The position numbers and the translations under genes were made by a program. Below, one piece after another: positions 11,632 to 23,982 of a stretch of DNA of 64,000 bases (positions within the stretch are counted from its first letter, which is position 1; every line of letters starts with the position of its first letter). This stretch comes from Cinnamomum chago (lineage: Eukaryota; Streptophyta; Magnoliopsida; Laurales; Lauraceae), in NCBI GenBank assembly GCA_038049695.1, contig CP142452.1, positions 30,554,501-30,618,500 of the forward strand, given 5' to 3'. The notes beneath the pieces are model-generated. The model was not told the origin of the DNA, ran no database searches, and saw only the letters and a program-made list of their open reading frames with translations.

Positions 11632-11707
11632 GAAGATTAAGTTAGTTCTTCATTAAATTCCAAAATTTACAGAAAAGGAGACAACCTCCCAAAGGGGCAT
11701 ACCCCTT
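11632..11707 (-). promoter_or_regulatory. LINE-B 3' UTR with two stem-loops
   Basis: GAAGA (11632-11636) pairs with TCTTC (11647-11651) next to the poly(A). AAGGGG-CATA-CCCCTT (11692-11707) lies 13 bp beyond the ORF stop. Both match the LINE-A structures although the intervening UTR differs in length and sequence. A role in recognition of the RNA 3' end by the reverse transcriptase is inferred from other LINE families. Confidence 0.6.
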
Positions 11708-11720
11708 ACATTACAAAGAC

Positions 11721-12643
11721 TTAAATCATAGATATGCTTCCAACCCGGGCAAAAGTATAAAATAGACTTTGTATATCCCACTCAGTTATAGTAGTTGAGT
11801 TTCCCACATTTCTACTAATGAAATTACTGAACCGAATAGTGTGAGGATGAAGCCTGGAGAAGTGCACCTGACGAAATCTGTTAAGGATTGACTTGATTTT
11901 CCTCGTCTGAAATCTGACATGCCAATCAGAAGTGGTTGGGTTGGCCAAGTTCATATTTAACCTTGAGTCTGCCTCCACAGTAAACTGGTCATCCTGGATT
12001 TGAAGGATCTGCCTAAAACTGCCAACACAAGACAAGTAATTGAGGTTTGTTTCAATTTGTGCCCTTAGAGGTTTATGAGTATCTTTCCACAAAATGCCCA
12101 CCACCAATTGACCATTATTTGATAGGGAAAGCCTCCATCCATGATTTTGAGCAAGCAAAAGAGGGGGTGGAAGAAACTGATTTTGTGCTGGAAGATTCCA
12201 CTGACTTGCAATATTCTCTGGAAGTTGAAGACCAAGATACAGGATTTTGCTGCACACTGTACGAAGAATCTGCTGAGTTACTATTGCACTTGTGCTAGTC
12301 TTCAGTCGGAATATTCGGCCATTTCTTTCAGCCCATATATGCCATATATAAGCATTCACAAGAAGTTTACCCAGAGTTTGAAGATCCCTGCTACCATGTT
12401 CTAATTGAGCGTTGACTGATTGCATCAGGTCAAGTGGTTGTTCATATTGAATAGGATTCAATCTCAGTTTAGACAGAATTAAAGACCATACAGATTGAGC
12501 AAAGGGGCAATGAAGCATCAAATGTACATCAGATTCCCAGGTAGCAGAACATAGCACACAAATAGAATCACATTGGACATGCCTTGAAGAAGAAATTCTT
12601 TAGTTTTAAGTCGCCTTCTAACAAACATCCAAGCACAGAGACA
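11721..12643 (-). pseudogene. LINE-B ORF2 C-terminal fragment with frameshift
   Basis: The main frame (12557-11721, 278 codons, nominal GTG start) covers the end of zf-RVT (C3, H12, C17), WHIWAERNGRIF at 72-83, GWRLSLS at 140-146 and VEADS at 194-198, the last resembling the central acidic motif of plant LINE RNase H domains. Upstream, 12643-12584 encodes the expected AWMFVRRRLKTKEFLLQ block, but in another frame. One base is missing near 12582 relative to LINE-A (LLQ followed by RNVQCDS in A; HVQCDS in B), and frame 1 then runs on wrongly. The same lesion is present in every LINE-B copy, so it predates their multiplication. Confidence 0.85.
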
Positions 12644-12658
12644 GTGCCCGGCAAGTTT
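12644..12658. repeat. Right target-site duplication of LINE-B copy 1
   Basis: gtgcccggcaagttt repeated exactly from 11608-11622; the satellite M4 then continues (ctagggcaatgg). Confidence 0.88.
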
Positions 12659-15600
12659 CTAGGGCAATGGAGCCCGCTTTCTCATTTTGGGCGCTTGGAG
12701 GCTCGTTTTCAAGGATTTAAGCTAACGTTCTAACCTAAACCTAGCTTCCAACTGTGCGGGTAATCCGGGATTCGGAATCTCATTCCGTCAGTTCCTGTGA
12801 GCCATGAATGACTAGGGTCCCGTGCCCGTCAAGTTTCACGGTCAACAGATCCCGTTTGGTCATTTTGTGCCCCCGGAGGCTCGTTTTCTAGGTTTTAAGA
12901 TAACGTTTTAACTTCAACCAACGTTCCAACTCTACGGGCAATCCGAGATTCGAATCTTGTTCCGTCAACTCCTGTAAGTCATTTATGACTAAGGGCCCGT
13001 GCCCGTCAAGTTTCGAGGGCAACGGAGCCCGTTTTCTCATTTTCGGCGCTCGTAGGCTCGTTTTATAGGGTTTAAGCTAACGTTTCAACTATACGGGCAC
13101 TCCGGGATTTAGAATCTCGTTCTGTCAGTTCTTACAAGTCATGAATGAGTAGGGGCCCGTGGCTGTCAAGTATCACGAGCAACGGACCCCGTTTGCTGAT
13201 TTTGTGCACCCGGAGGTTCGTTTTCTAGGTTTTAAGCTAACGTTCTTACTTAAATCTACGTTCTAACTATACGGGCAATCCGGGACTCGTAATCTCGTTC
13301 CGTCAGTTCCTGTAAGTGATAAATGACTAGAGGCCCGTTTCGCCGAGTTTCAGGGGCAACGGAGCCCGTTTGCTCATTTTGGGCTCATGGAAGTTTGTTT
13401 TCTAGGTTTTAAGTTAACGATCTAACTTAAACCTACGTTTCATATGTACGGAAAATCCGGGATTCGGAACCTCGTTCCGTCAGTTCTTGCAACTGATGAA
13501 TGACTAGGTGTCCGTGCCCGTAAAGTTTCACGGGCGACGGAGCCAGTTAGCTCATTTTGGGCGCTTGGAGGCTTATTTTATAGGTTTAAGCTAACGTTCA
13601 AACTTTTAAACCTACGTTTCAACTGTACGGACCATCCGGAATTTAGAATCTCGATCTGTCAGTTCCTACAAGTCGTGAATGACTACGGACCCGTGCCCGT
13701 CAAATTTCACGGGCAACGGACCCCGTTTGCTCATTAAGGGGCCCCGGAGGCTCGTTTTCTAGATTTAAAGCTAACGTTCAAACTTAAACCTACGTTTCAA
13801 CCGTACGGGAAATCCGGTAATCGAATTCTCGTTCTGTCAGTTCCTGCAAGTCGTGAATGACTAGCAGCCCGTGCCCGTGAAGTCTCCCAGTAAACGGAGC
13901 CCGTTTGCATATTTTGGGCGCCCGGACTTTCGTTTTTTATGTTTTAAGCTAACGTTCTAACTTAAACTTACGTTTCGACTGTACGTGCAATCCGGGATTC
14001 GGGATCTCGTGCCGTCAATTCCTGTAAGTCATGAATGACTAGGGGCCCGTGCCCGGCAAGTTTATAGGGCAATGGAGCCCGCTTTCTCATTTTGGGCGCT
14101 TGGAGGCTCGTTTTCAAGGTTTTAAGCTAACGTTCGAACCTAAACCTAGCTTCCAACTGTGCGGGCAATCCGGGATTCGGAATCTCATTCCGTCAGTTCC
14201 TATGAGCTATGAATGACTAGGGTCCCGTGCCCGTCAAGTTTCACGGTCAACAGATCCCGTTTGGTCATTTTTTGCCCCCGGAGGCTCGTTTTCTAGGTTT
14301 TAAGATAACGTTTTAACTTCAACCAACGTTCCAACTGTACGGGCAAGCCGAGATTCGAATCTTGTTCCGTCAACTCCTGTAAGTCATTTATGACTAGGGG
14401 CCCGTGCCCGTCAAGTTTCGAGGGCAACGGAGCCCGTTTTCTCATTTTGGGCGCTCGTAGGCTCGTTTTATAGGGTTTAAGCTAACGTTTCAACTATACG
14501 GGCAATCCGGGATTTAGAATCTCGTTCTGTCAGTTCTTACAAGTCATGAATGAGTAGGGGCCCGTGGCTGTCAAGTATCACGGGCAACGGACCCCGTTTG
14601 CTGATTTTGTGCGCCCGGAGGTTCGTTTTCTAGGTTTTAAGCTAACGTTCTAACTAAAATCTACGTTCTAACTATACGGGCAATCCGGGACTCGTAATCT
14701 CGTTCCGTCAGTTCCAGTAAGTGATGAATGACTAGAGGCCCGTTTCGCCGAGTTTCAGGGGCAACGGAGCCCGTTTGCTCATTTTGGGCTCATGGAGGTT
14801 TGTTTTCTAGGTTTTAAGTTAACGATCTAACTTAAACCTACGTTTCATATGTACGGAAAATCCGGGATTCGGAACCTCGTTCCGTCAGTTCTTGCAAGTG
14901 ATGAATGACTAGGTGTCCGTGCCCGTAAAGTTTCACGGGCGACGGAGCCAGTTAGCTCATTTTGGGCGCTTGGAGGCTTATTTTCTAGGTTTAAGCTAAC
15001 GTTCTAACTTTTAAACCTACGTTTCAACAGTACGGACCATCCGGAATTTAGAATCTCGATCTGTCAGTTCCTACAAGTCATGAATGACTACGGACCCGTG
15101 CCCGTCAAATTTCACGGGCAACGGACCCCGTTTGCTCATTAAGGGGCCCCGGAGGCTCGTTTTCTAGATTTAAAGCTAACGTTCTAACTTAAACCTACGT
15201 TTCAACCGTACGGGAAATCAGGTAATCGAATTCTCGTTCTGTCAGTTCCTGCAAGTCGTGAATGACTAGGAACCCGTGCCCGTCAAGTCTCCCAGGCAAC
15301 GGAGCCCGTTTGCTTATTTTGGGCGCCCGGACTTTCGTTTTCTATGTTTTAAGCTAACGTTCTAACTTAAACTTACGTTTCGACTGTACGTGCAATCCGG
15401 GATTCGGGATCTCGTGCCGTCAATTCCTGTAAGTCATGAATGACTAGGGGCCCGTGCCCGGCAAGTTTCTAGGGCAATGGAGCCCGCTTTCTCACTTTGG
15501 GCGCTTGGAGGCTCGTTTTCAAGGTTTTAAGCTAACGTTCTAACCTAAACCTAGCTTCCAACTGTGCGGGCAATCCGGGATTCGGAATCTTATTCCGTCT

Positions 15601-18600
15601 GTTCCTGTGAGCCATGAATGACTAGGGTCCCGTGCCCGTCAAGTTTCACGGTCAACAGATCTCGTTTGGTCATTTTGTGCCCCCGGAGGCTCGTTTTCTA
15701 GTTTTTAAGATAACGTTTTAACTTCAACCAACGTTCCAACTGTACGGGCAATCCGAGATTCGGAATCTTTTTCGTCAACTCCTGTAAGTCATTTATGACT
15801 AGGGGCCCGTGCCCGTCAAGTTTCGAGGGCAACGGAGCCCGTTTTCTCATTTTGGGCGATCGTAGGCTCGTTTTATAGGGTTTAAGCTAATGTTCTAACC
15901 TAAACCTACGTTTCAACTATACGGGCAATCCGGGATTTAGAATCTCGTTCTGTCAGTTCTTACAACTCAGGAATGAGTAGGGGCCCGTGGCTGTTTTGTA
16001 TCTCGGGCAACGGACCCCGTTTGCTGATTTTGTGCGCCCGGAGGTTCGTTTTTTAGGTTTTAAGCTAACGTTCTAACTTAAATCTACGTTCTAACTGTAC
16101 GGGCAATCCGAGACTCGTAATCTCGTTCCGTCAGTTCCTGTAAGTCATGAATGACTAGAGGCCCGTTTCGCCGAGTTTCAGGGGCAACGGAGCCCGTTTG
16201 CTCATTTTGGGCTCATGGAGGTTTGTTTTCTAGGTTTTAAGTTAACGATCTAACTTAAACCTACGTTTCATATGTACGGAAAATCTGGGATTCGGAACCT
16301 CGTTCCGTCAGTTCTTGCAAGTGATGAATGACTAGGTGTCCGTGCCCTTAAAGTTTCACGGGCGACGGAGCCAGTTAGCTCATTTTGGGCGCTTATTTTC
16401 TAGGTTTAAGCTAACGTTCTAACTTTTAAACCTACGTTTCAACTGTACGGACCATCTGGAATTTAGAATCTCGATCTGTCAGTTCCTACAAGTCATGAAT
16501 GACTACGGACCCGTGCCCGTCAAATTTCACGGGCAACGGACCCCGTTTGCTCATTAAGGGGCCCCGGAGGCTCGTTTTCTAGAATTAAAGCTAACGTTCT
16601 AACTTAAACCTACGTTTCAACAGTACGGGAAATCCGGTAATCGAATTCTCGTTCTGTCAGTTCCTGCAAGTCGTGAATGACTAGGAGCCCGTGCCCGTCA
16701 AGTCTCCCAGTAAACGGAGCCCGTTTGCTTATTTTGGGCGCCCGGACTTTCGTTTTCTATGTTTTAAGCTAACGTTCTAACTTAAACTTACGTTTCGACT
16801 GTACGTGCAATCCGGGATTTGGGATCTCGTGCCGTCAATTCCTGTAAGTCATGAATGACTAGGGGCCCGTGCCCGGCAATTTTCTAGGGCAAGTGAGCCC
16901 GCTTTCTCATTTTGGACGCTTGGAGGCTCGTTTTCAAGGTTTTAAGCTAACGTTCTAACCTAAACCTAGCTTCCAACTGTGCGGGCAATCCGGGATTCGG
17001 AATCTCATTCCGTCAGTTCCTATGAGCTATGAATGACTAGGGTCCCGTGCCCGTCAAGTTTCACGGTCAACAGATCCCGTTTGGTCATTTTGTGCCCCCG
17101 GAGGCTCGTTTTCTAGGTATTAAGATAACGTTTTAACTTCAACCAACGTTCCAACTGTACGGGCAATCCGAGATTCGAATCTTGTTCCGTCAACTCCTGT
17201 AAGTCATTTATGACTAGGGGCCCGTGCCCGTCAAGTTTCGAGGGCAACAGAGCCCGTTTTCTCATTTTGGGCGCTCGTAGGCTCGTTTTATAGGGTTTAA
17301 GCTAACGTTTCAACTATACGGGCAATCCGGGATTTAGAATCTCGTTCTGTCAGTTCTTACAAGTCATGAATGAGTAGGGGCCCGTGGCTGTCAAGTATCA
17401 CGGGCAACGGACCCCGTTTGCTGATTTTGTGCGCCCGGAGGTTCGTTTTCTAGGTTTTAAGCTAACGTTCTTACTTAAATCTACGTTCTAACTATACGGG
17501 CAATCCGGGACTCGTAATCTCGTTCCGTCAGTTCCTGTAAGTGATGAATGACTAGAGGCCCGTTTCGCCGAGTTTCAGGGGCAACGGAGCCCGTTTGCTC
17601 ATTTTGGGCTCATGGAAGTTTGTTTTCTAGGTTTTAAGTTAACGATCTAACTTAAACCTACGTTTCATATGTACGGAAAATCCGGGATTCGGAACCTCGT
17701 TCCGTCAGTTCTTGCAACTGATGAATGACTAGGTGTCCGTGCCCGTAAAGTTTCACGGGCGACGGAGCCAGTTAGCTCATTTTGGGCGGTTGGAGGCTTA
17801 TTTTATAGGTTTAAGCTAACGTTCAAACTTTTAAACCTACGTTTCAACTGTACGGACCATCCGGAATTTAGAATCTCGATCTGTCAGTTCCTACAAGTCA
17901 TGAATGACTACGGACCCGTGCCCGTCAAATTTCACGGGCAACGGACCCCGTTTGCTCATTAAGGGGCCCCGGAGGCTCGTTTTCTAGATTTAAAGCTAAC
18001 GTTCTAACTTAAACCTGCGTTTCAACCGTACGGGAAATCCGGTAATCGAATTCTCGTTCTCTCAGTTCCTGCAAGTCGTGAATGACTAGGAGCCCGTGCC
18101 CGTCAAGTCTCCCAGTAAACGGAGCCCGTTTGCTTATTTTGGGCGCCCGGACTTTCGTTTTCTATGTTTTAAGCTAATGTTCTAACTTAAACTTACGTTT
18201 CGACTGTACGTGCAATCCGGGATTCGGGATCTCGTGCCGTCAATTCCTGTAAGTCATGAATGACTAGGGGCCCATGCCCGGCAAGTTTATAGGGCAATGG
18301 AGCCCGCTTTCTCATTTTGGGCGCTTGGAGACTCGTTTTCAAGGTTTTAAGCTAACGTTCAAACCTAAACATAGCTTCCAACTGTGCGGGCAATCCGGGA
18401 TTCGGAATCTCATTCCGTCAGTTCCTGTGAGCCATGAATGACTAGGGTCCCGTGCCCGTCAAGTTTCACGGTCAACAGATCCCGTTTGGTCATTTTGTGC
18501 CCCCGGAGGCTCGTTTTTTAGGTTTTAAGATAACGTTTTAACTTCAACCAACGTTCCAACTGTACGGGCAATCCGAGATTCGGAATCTTGTTCCGTCAAC

Positions 18601-18721
18601 TCCTGTAAGTCATTTATGACTAGGGGCCCGTGCCTGTCAAGTTTCGAGGGCAACGGAGCCCGTTTTCTCATTTTGGGCGATCGTAGGCTCGTTTTATAGG
18701 GTTTAAGCTAATGTTCTAACC
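12659..18721. repeat. Satellite array segment between LINE-B copy 1 and the truncated LINE-B
   Basis: HOR M1 starts at 13435, 14840, 16263 and 17660 (lengths 1405, 1423, 1397). The 13435 and 16263 units have the 18-bp M6/M7 deletion; the 16263 unit also has the 8-bp M1 deletion. The unit from 14840 has an aberrant M7 (gctgttttgtatctcgg, about 15990) and a shortened M6 (aatctttttcgtc). The unit at 17660 runs M1-M6 and then breaks into LINE sequence at about 18722. No genes seen. Confidence 0.92.
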
Positions 18722-19299
18722 TAGAGGTTTATGAGTATCTTTCCACAAAATGCCCACCACCAATTGACCATTATTTGATAGGGAAAGCCTCCATCCATGA
18801 TTTTGAGCAAGCAAAAGAGGGGGTGGAAGAAACTGATTTTGTGCTGGAAGATTCCACTGACTTGCAATATTCTCTGGAAGTTGAAGACCAAGATACAGGA
18901 TTTTACTGCACACTGTACGAAGAATCTGCTGAGTTACTATTGCACTTGTGCTAGTCTTCAGTCGGAATATTCGGCCATTTCTTTCAGCCCATATATGCCA
19001 TATATAAGCATTCACAAGAAGTTTACCCAGAGTTTGAAGATCCCTGCTACCATGTTCTAATTGAGCGTTGACTGATTGCATCAGGTCAAGTGGTTGTTCA
19101 TATTGAATAGGATTCAATGTCAGTTTAGACAGAATTAAAGACCATACAGATTGAGCAAAGGGGCAATGAAGCATCAAATGTACATCAGATTCCCAGGTAG
19201 CAGAACATAGCACACAAATAGAATCACATTGGACATGCCTTGAAGAAGAAATTCTTTAGTTTTAAGTCGCCTTCTAACAAACATCCAAGCACAGAGACA
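18722..19299 (-). mobile_element. Truncated LINE-B derivative, 3' end lost
   Basis: Matches 12066-12643 of LINE-B copy 1 (offset 6656) but lacks the poly(A), the 3' UTR and about 440 bp of the 3' side. Its left junction fuses satellite M6 end (ttctaaccta) to internal LINE sequence (tagaggtttatg), sharing only the bases ta. Its right edge is the original LINE-B 5' truncation and target duplication. The flanks are M6 on the left and M4 on the right, so a deletion removed the LINE 3' half together with several monomers. This is a rearrangement product, not a new insertion. Confidence 0.88.
18724..19299 (-). pseudogene. LINE-B ORF2 remnant (zf-RVT end to start of RNase H-like region)
   Basis: The frame 19213-18716 (165 codons) contains the zf-RVT end and WHIWAERNGRIF, stops shortly after KDTHKPL, and picks up a glycine and a stop from the satellite. 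It carries the same upstream frameshift as LINE-B copy 1. It differs from the copy at 39667 by one residue (SKLTLNP versus SKLRLNP) and a silent change near 18904 (ttttactgc versus ttttgctgc). Confidence 0.82.
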
Positions 19300-19314
19300 G
19301 TGCCCGGCAAGTTT
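19300..19314. repeat. Orphan LINE-B target duplication
   Basis: gtgcccggcaagttt at the right edge of the truncated LINE-B. Its left partner was lost in the rearrangement. Confidence 0.8.
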
Positions 19315-21615
19315 CTAGGGCAATGGAGCCCGCTTTCTCATTTTGGGCGCTTGGAGGCTCGTTTTCAAGGATTTAAGCTAACGTTCTAACCTAAACCTAG
19401 CTTCCAACTGTGCGGGTAATCCGGGATTCGGAATCTCATTCCGTCAGTTCCTGTGAGCCATGAATGACTAGGGTCCCGTGCCCGTCAAGTTTCACGGTCA
19501 ACAGATCCCGTTTGGTCATTTTGTGCCCCCGGAGGCTCGTTTTCTAGGTTTTAAGATAACGTTTTAACTTCAACCAACGTTCCAACTCTACGGGCAATCC
19601 GAGATTCGAATCTTGTTCCGTCAACTCCTGTAAGTCATTTGTGACTATGGGCCCGTGCCCGTCAAGTTTCGAGGGCAACGGAGCCCGTTTTCTCATTTTC
19701 GGCGCTCGTAGGCTCGTTTTATAGGGTTTAAGCTAACGTTTCAACTATACGGGCAATCCGGGATTTAGAATCTCGTTCTGTCAGTTCTTACAAGTCATGA
19801 ATGAGTAGGGGCCCGTGGCTGTCAAGTATCACGGGCAACGGACCCCGTTTGCTGATTTTGTGCGCCCGGAGGTTCGTTTTCTAGGTTTTAAGCTAACGTT
19901 CTTACTTAAATCTACGTTCTAACTATACGGGCAATCCGGGACTCGTAATCTCGTTCCGTCAGTTCCTGTAAGTGATGAATGACTAGAGGCCCGTTTCGCC
20001 GAGTTTCAGGGGCAACGGAGCCCGTTTGCTCATTTTGGGCTCATGGAAGTTTGTTTTCTAGGTTTTAAGTTAACGATCTAACTTAAACCTACGTTTCATA
20101 TGTACGGAAAATCCGGGATTCGGAACCTCGTTCCGTCAGTTCTTGCAACTGATGAATGACTAGGTGTCCGTGCCCGTAAAGTTTCACGGGCGACGGAGCC
20201 AGTTAGCTCATTTTGGGCGCTTGGAGGCTTATTTTATAGGTTTAAGCTAACGTTCAAACTTTTAAACCTACGTTTCAACTGTACGGACCATCCGGAATTT
20301 AGAATCTCGATCTGTCAGTTCCTACAAGTCATGAATGACTACGGACCCGTGCCCGTCAAATTTCACGGGCAACGGACCCCGTTTGCTCATTAAGGGGCCC
20401 CGGAGGCTCGTTTTCTAGATTTAAAGCTAACGTTCAAACTTAAACCTACGTTTCAACCGTACGGGAAATCCGGTAATCGAATTCTCGTTCTGTCAGTTCC
20501 TGCAAGTCGTGAATGACTAGCAGCCCGTGCCCGTGAAGTCTCCCAGTAAACGGAGCCCGTTTGCATATTTTGGGCGCCCGGACTTTCATTTTTTATGTTT
20601 TAAGCTAACGTTCTAACTTAAACTTACGTTTCGACTGTACGTGCAATCCGGGATTCGGGATCTCGTGCCGTCAATTCCTGTAAGTCATGAATGACTAGGG
20701 GCCCGTGCCCGGCAAGTTTATAGGGCAATGGAGCCCGCTTTCTCATTTTGGGCGCTTGGAGGCTCGTTTTCAAGGTTTTAAGCTAACGTTCGAACCTAAA
20801 CCTAGCTTCCAACTGTGCGGGCAATCCGGGATTCGGAATCTCATTCCGTCAGTTCCTATGAGCTATGAATGACTAGGGTCCCGTGCCCGTCAAGTTTCAC
20901 GGTCAACAGATCCCGTTTGGTCATTTTTTGCCCCCGGAGGCTCGTTTTCTAGGTTTTAAGATAACGTTTTAACTTCAACCAACGTTCCAACTGTACGGGC
21001 AAGCCGAGATTCGAATCTTGTTCCGTCAACTCCTGTAAGTCATTTATGACTAGGGGCCCGTGCCCGTCAAGTTTCGAGGGCAACGGAGCCCGTTTTCTCA
21101 TTTTGGGCGCTCGTAGGCTCGTTTTATAGGGTTTAAGCTAACGTTTCAACTATACGGGCAATCCGGGATTTAGAATCTCGTTCTGTCAGTTCTTACAAGT
21201 CATGAATGAGTAGGGGCCCGTGGCTGTCAAGTATCACGGGCAACGGACCCCGTTTGCTGATTTTGTGCGCCCGGAGGTTCGTTTTCTAGGTTTTAAGCTA
21301 ACGTTCTAACTAAAATCTACGTTCTAACTATACGGGCAATCCGGGACTCGTAATCTCGTTCCGTCAGTTCCAGTAAGTGATGAATGACTAGAGGCCCGTT
21401 TCGCCGAGTTTCAGGGGCAACGGAGCCCGTTTGCTCATTTTGGGCTCATGGAAGTTTGTTTTCTAGGTTTTAAGTTAACGATCTAACTTAAACCTACGTT
21501 TCATATGTACGGAAAATCCGGGATTCGGAACCTCGTTCCGTCAGTTCTTGCAAGTGATGAATGACTAGGTGTCCGTGCCCGTAAAGTTTCACGGGCGACG
21601 GAGCCAGTTAGCTCA
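19315..21615. repeat. Satellite array segment before LINE-A copy 2
   Basis: Continues from mid-M4; HOR M1 at 20091 (unit length 1405 with the 18-bp deletion) and 21496, the latter interrupted by LINE-A. Diagnostic variants agcagcccgtgcccgtgaag in M3 and gttcgaacctaaacc at the M4/M5 junction match 2848-4252 and the sequences before the other LINE-A copies. No genes seen. Confidence 0.92.
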
Positions 21616-23222
21616 TTTTTTTTTTTTTTTTTTGAAGAATAAGTTGTTAGTTCTTCATTCTCAAACTATAATACAGATTACAGAAATGGGGAGCTTAGCC
21701 TTCTCCTAGGCACCAAACTCCCAAAGGGGCATACCCCTTACAGGCCTTAATTCAAAGATATACCCACAACCCGGGCAAAGGTAGCAAATAAAGTAAGAAT
21801 CTCACGCTCATTAATATTAGTTGATGTTCCAACATTCCTACTGATGAATTTGCTAAACCGAATAGTGTGGGGATGAAGCTTGGAGAATTGCACATGATCA
21901 TATCGGTTTAGGATCTGCTGGAGTTTCCTCACCTGGAATCTGACATGCCAATCAGAAGTGGCTGGGTCAGCCAAGTTCATAATGGAAAGTGGATCCCCCT
22001 CTACAGTGATATAGTGAGACTGGGATGGAATAATCTGCACAATGCTATTCACCCCTGAATAGTAATTAAGGTTTACCTCAATTTGTGCACAGAGAGGAAT
22101 ATGAATATCTTTCCACACAATTCCCACCACTAGATGTCCAAAATTTGATAGGGAAAGTCTCCAACCAGGTTTCTGTACACACAAAGGAGAAGAAGATGGA
22201 AACTGATTGTGTGCAGGAATATTCCATAGACTTGCAATATGCTCTGGAAGTTGAAGTCCAAGGTAAAGAACCTTACTACACACTGTACGAAGAATCTGCT
22301 GGATTACCATTGCACTATTGCTGGTCTTCCTTCTGAAAATTCGGCCATTTCTTTCCGCCCAGATATGCCAGATAAACGCATTCACCACAAGTTTACCCAG
22401 ATTTTGAAGATCCCTGCTGCCTTGCTCTAACTGAAGGTTGACTGATTGCATCAGGTCTATCGGGTTCTCATATTGACTAGGAGTCAGTCCCAGCTTTGAA
22501 AGAATTGACGCCCATACATCTTTAGAAAAAGGGCAATGAAGCATCAAGTGTATATCAGATTCCCAAGTTTCATTACATAGCTCACAGAGAGAGTCACATT
22601 GCACATTTCTCTGGAGGAGAAACTCTTTGGTTTTAAGCCTTCTTCTCAGAAACATCCAAGAACATAGAGAGTGTTTCTTGATACATCCTTTAAACCAAAT
22701 CAAAGAGGGCCAGGTGAGATCTTGATCAGTGAGATTACATACCCTTTTATATGCTGATTTCAACGTGAACTTTCCATCATCTTCTAGCGTCCATACTACT
22801 TCATCCTCAAACTCACTCCATGGTTCAACTTCATTGGGAGCCACTTGAAAAATCTCCATGAGTGAACTGGACGTTGCAGCAGGGAATCTCCACCCACCTT
22901 CATGAATAAACTGCCGAAGTTTCACATCAGCCCCCAGACCCATATCATAGATCGCCCTATCTCCATAGCAATCTTTAAGTCGACCACCATTCAGCCAAGG
23001 GTCTGTCCAAAACTTTATAGTGTGGCCATTTCCTACCAGCCATTTTACATGGCTTTTAGCAAAAGGACGGACTCGCAGTAAACTTTTCCAGCCCCATGAA
23101 GCATACGGCTGAATTGGAACATCCCAGATGGATTTCCCACGCAGATATCGTGCATTGATCCATAGATTCCAGCATGTGTGCTTGTTAAGAATGACCTGCC
23201 ACAACTGCCTTATCAGGGCTGC
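21616..23222 (-). mobile_element. LINE-A copy 2
   Basis: Same element, target position and 5' junction as copy 1 but with an 18-T tract (21616-21633) instead of 29. The stem-loop region follows the tract. Copied with its surrounding satellite. Confidence 0.92.
21747..23222 (-). pseudogene. LINE-A ORF2 C-terminal fragment, copy 2
   Basis: Predicted protein identical to the fragment at 4515-5990: zf-RVT at about residues 146-231, WHIWAERNGRIF, degenerate RNase H-like tail. It lacks the RT and endonuclease domains and has no genuine start codon; the frame is open to the satellite junction. Confidence 0.88.
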
Positions 23223-23982
23223 TTGGAGGCTTATTTTCTAGGTTTAAGCTAACGTTCTAACTTTTAAACCTACGTTTCAACTGTACGGACCATCCGGAAT
23301 TTAGAATCTCGATCTGTCAGTTCCTACAAGTCATGAATGACTACGGACCCGTGCCCGTCAAATTTCACGGGCAACGGACCCCGTTTGCTCATTAAGGGGC
23401 CCCGGAGGCTCGTTTTCTAGATTTAAAGCTAACGTTCTAACTTAAACCTACGTTTCAACCGTACGGGAAATCAGGTAATCGAATTCTCGTTCTGTCAGTT
23501 CCTGCAAGTCGTGAATGACTAGGACCCCGTGCCCGTCAAGTCTCCCAGGCAACGGAGCCCGTTTGCTTATTTTGGGCGCCCGGACTTTCGTTTTCTATGT
23601 TTTAAGCTAACGTTCTAACTTAAACTTACGTTTCGACTGTACGTGCAATCCGGGATTCGGGATCTCGTGCCGTCAATTCCTGTAAGTCATGAATGACTAG
23701 GGGCCCGTGCCCGGCAAGTTTCTAGGGCAATGGAGCCCGCTTTCTCACTTTGGGCGCTTGGAGGCTCGTTTTCAAGGTTTTAAGCTAACGTTCTAACTTA
23801 AATCTACGTTCTAACTGTACGGGCAATCCGAGACTCGTAATCTCGTTCCGTCAGTTCCTGTAAGTCATGAATGACTAGAGGCCCGTTTCGCCGAGTTTCA
23901 GGGGCAACGGAGCCCGTTTGCTCATTTTGGGCTCATGGAGGTTTGTTTTCTAGGTTTTAAGTTAACGATCTAACTTAAACCT

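Larger units (their letters stand above)
11623..12643 (-). mobile_element. LINE-B copy 1, 5'-truncated non-LTR retrotransposon
   Basis: A 1.0-kb minus-strand LINE fragment inserted into M4 of a HOR unit. The poly(A) appears as a 12-T run at 11620-11631, including TSD bases. It is followed by the 3' UTR and ORF2 C-terminus and ends at 12643, 5' truncated in the zf-RVT domain. It is flanked by 15-bp direct repeats. Protein and 3' UTR are clearly related to LINE-A but distinct in sequence, so this is a sister subfamily and a separate insertion event. Confidence 0.93.

Noticed and set aside
12047-12404. Plus-strand ORFs opposite LINE-B (and equivalents at 18797, 32990, 33084, 39740, 56405, 56499)
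   Set aside because: Antisense shadows of the LINE-B ORF2 fragment.
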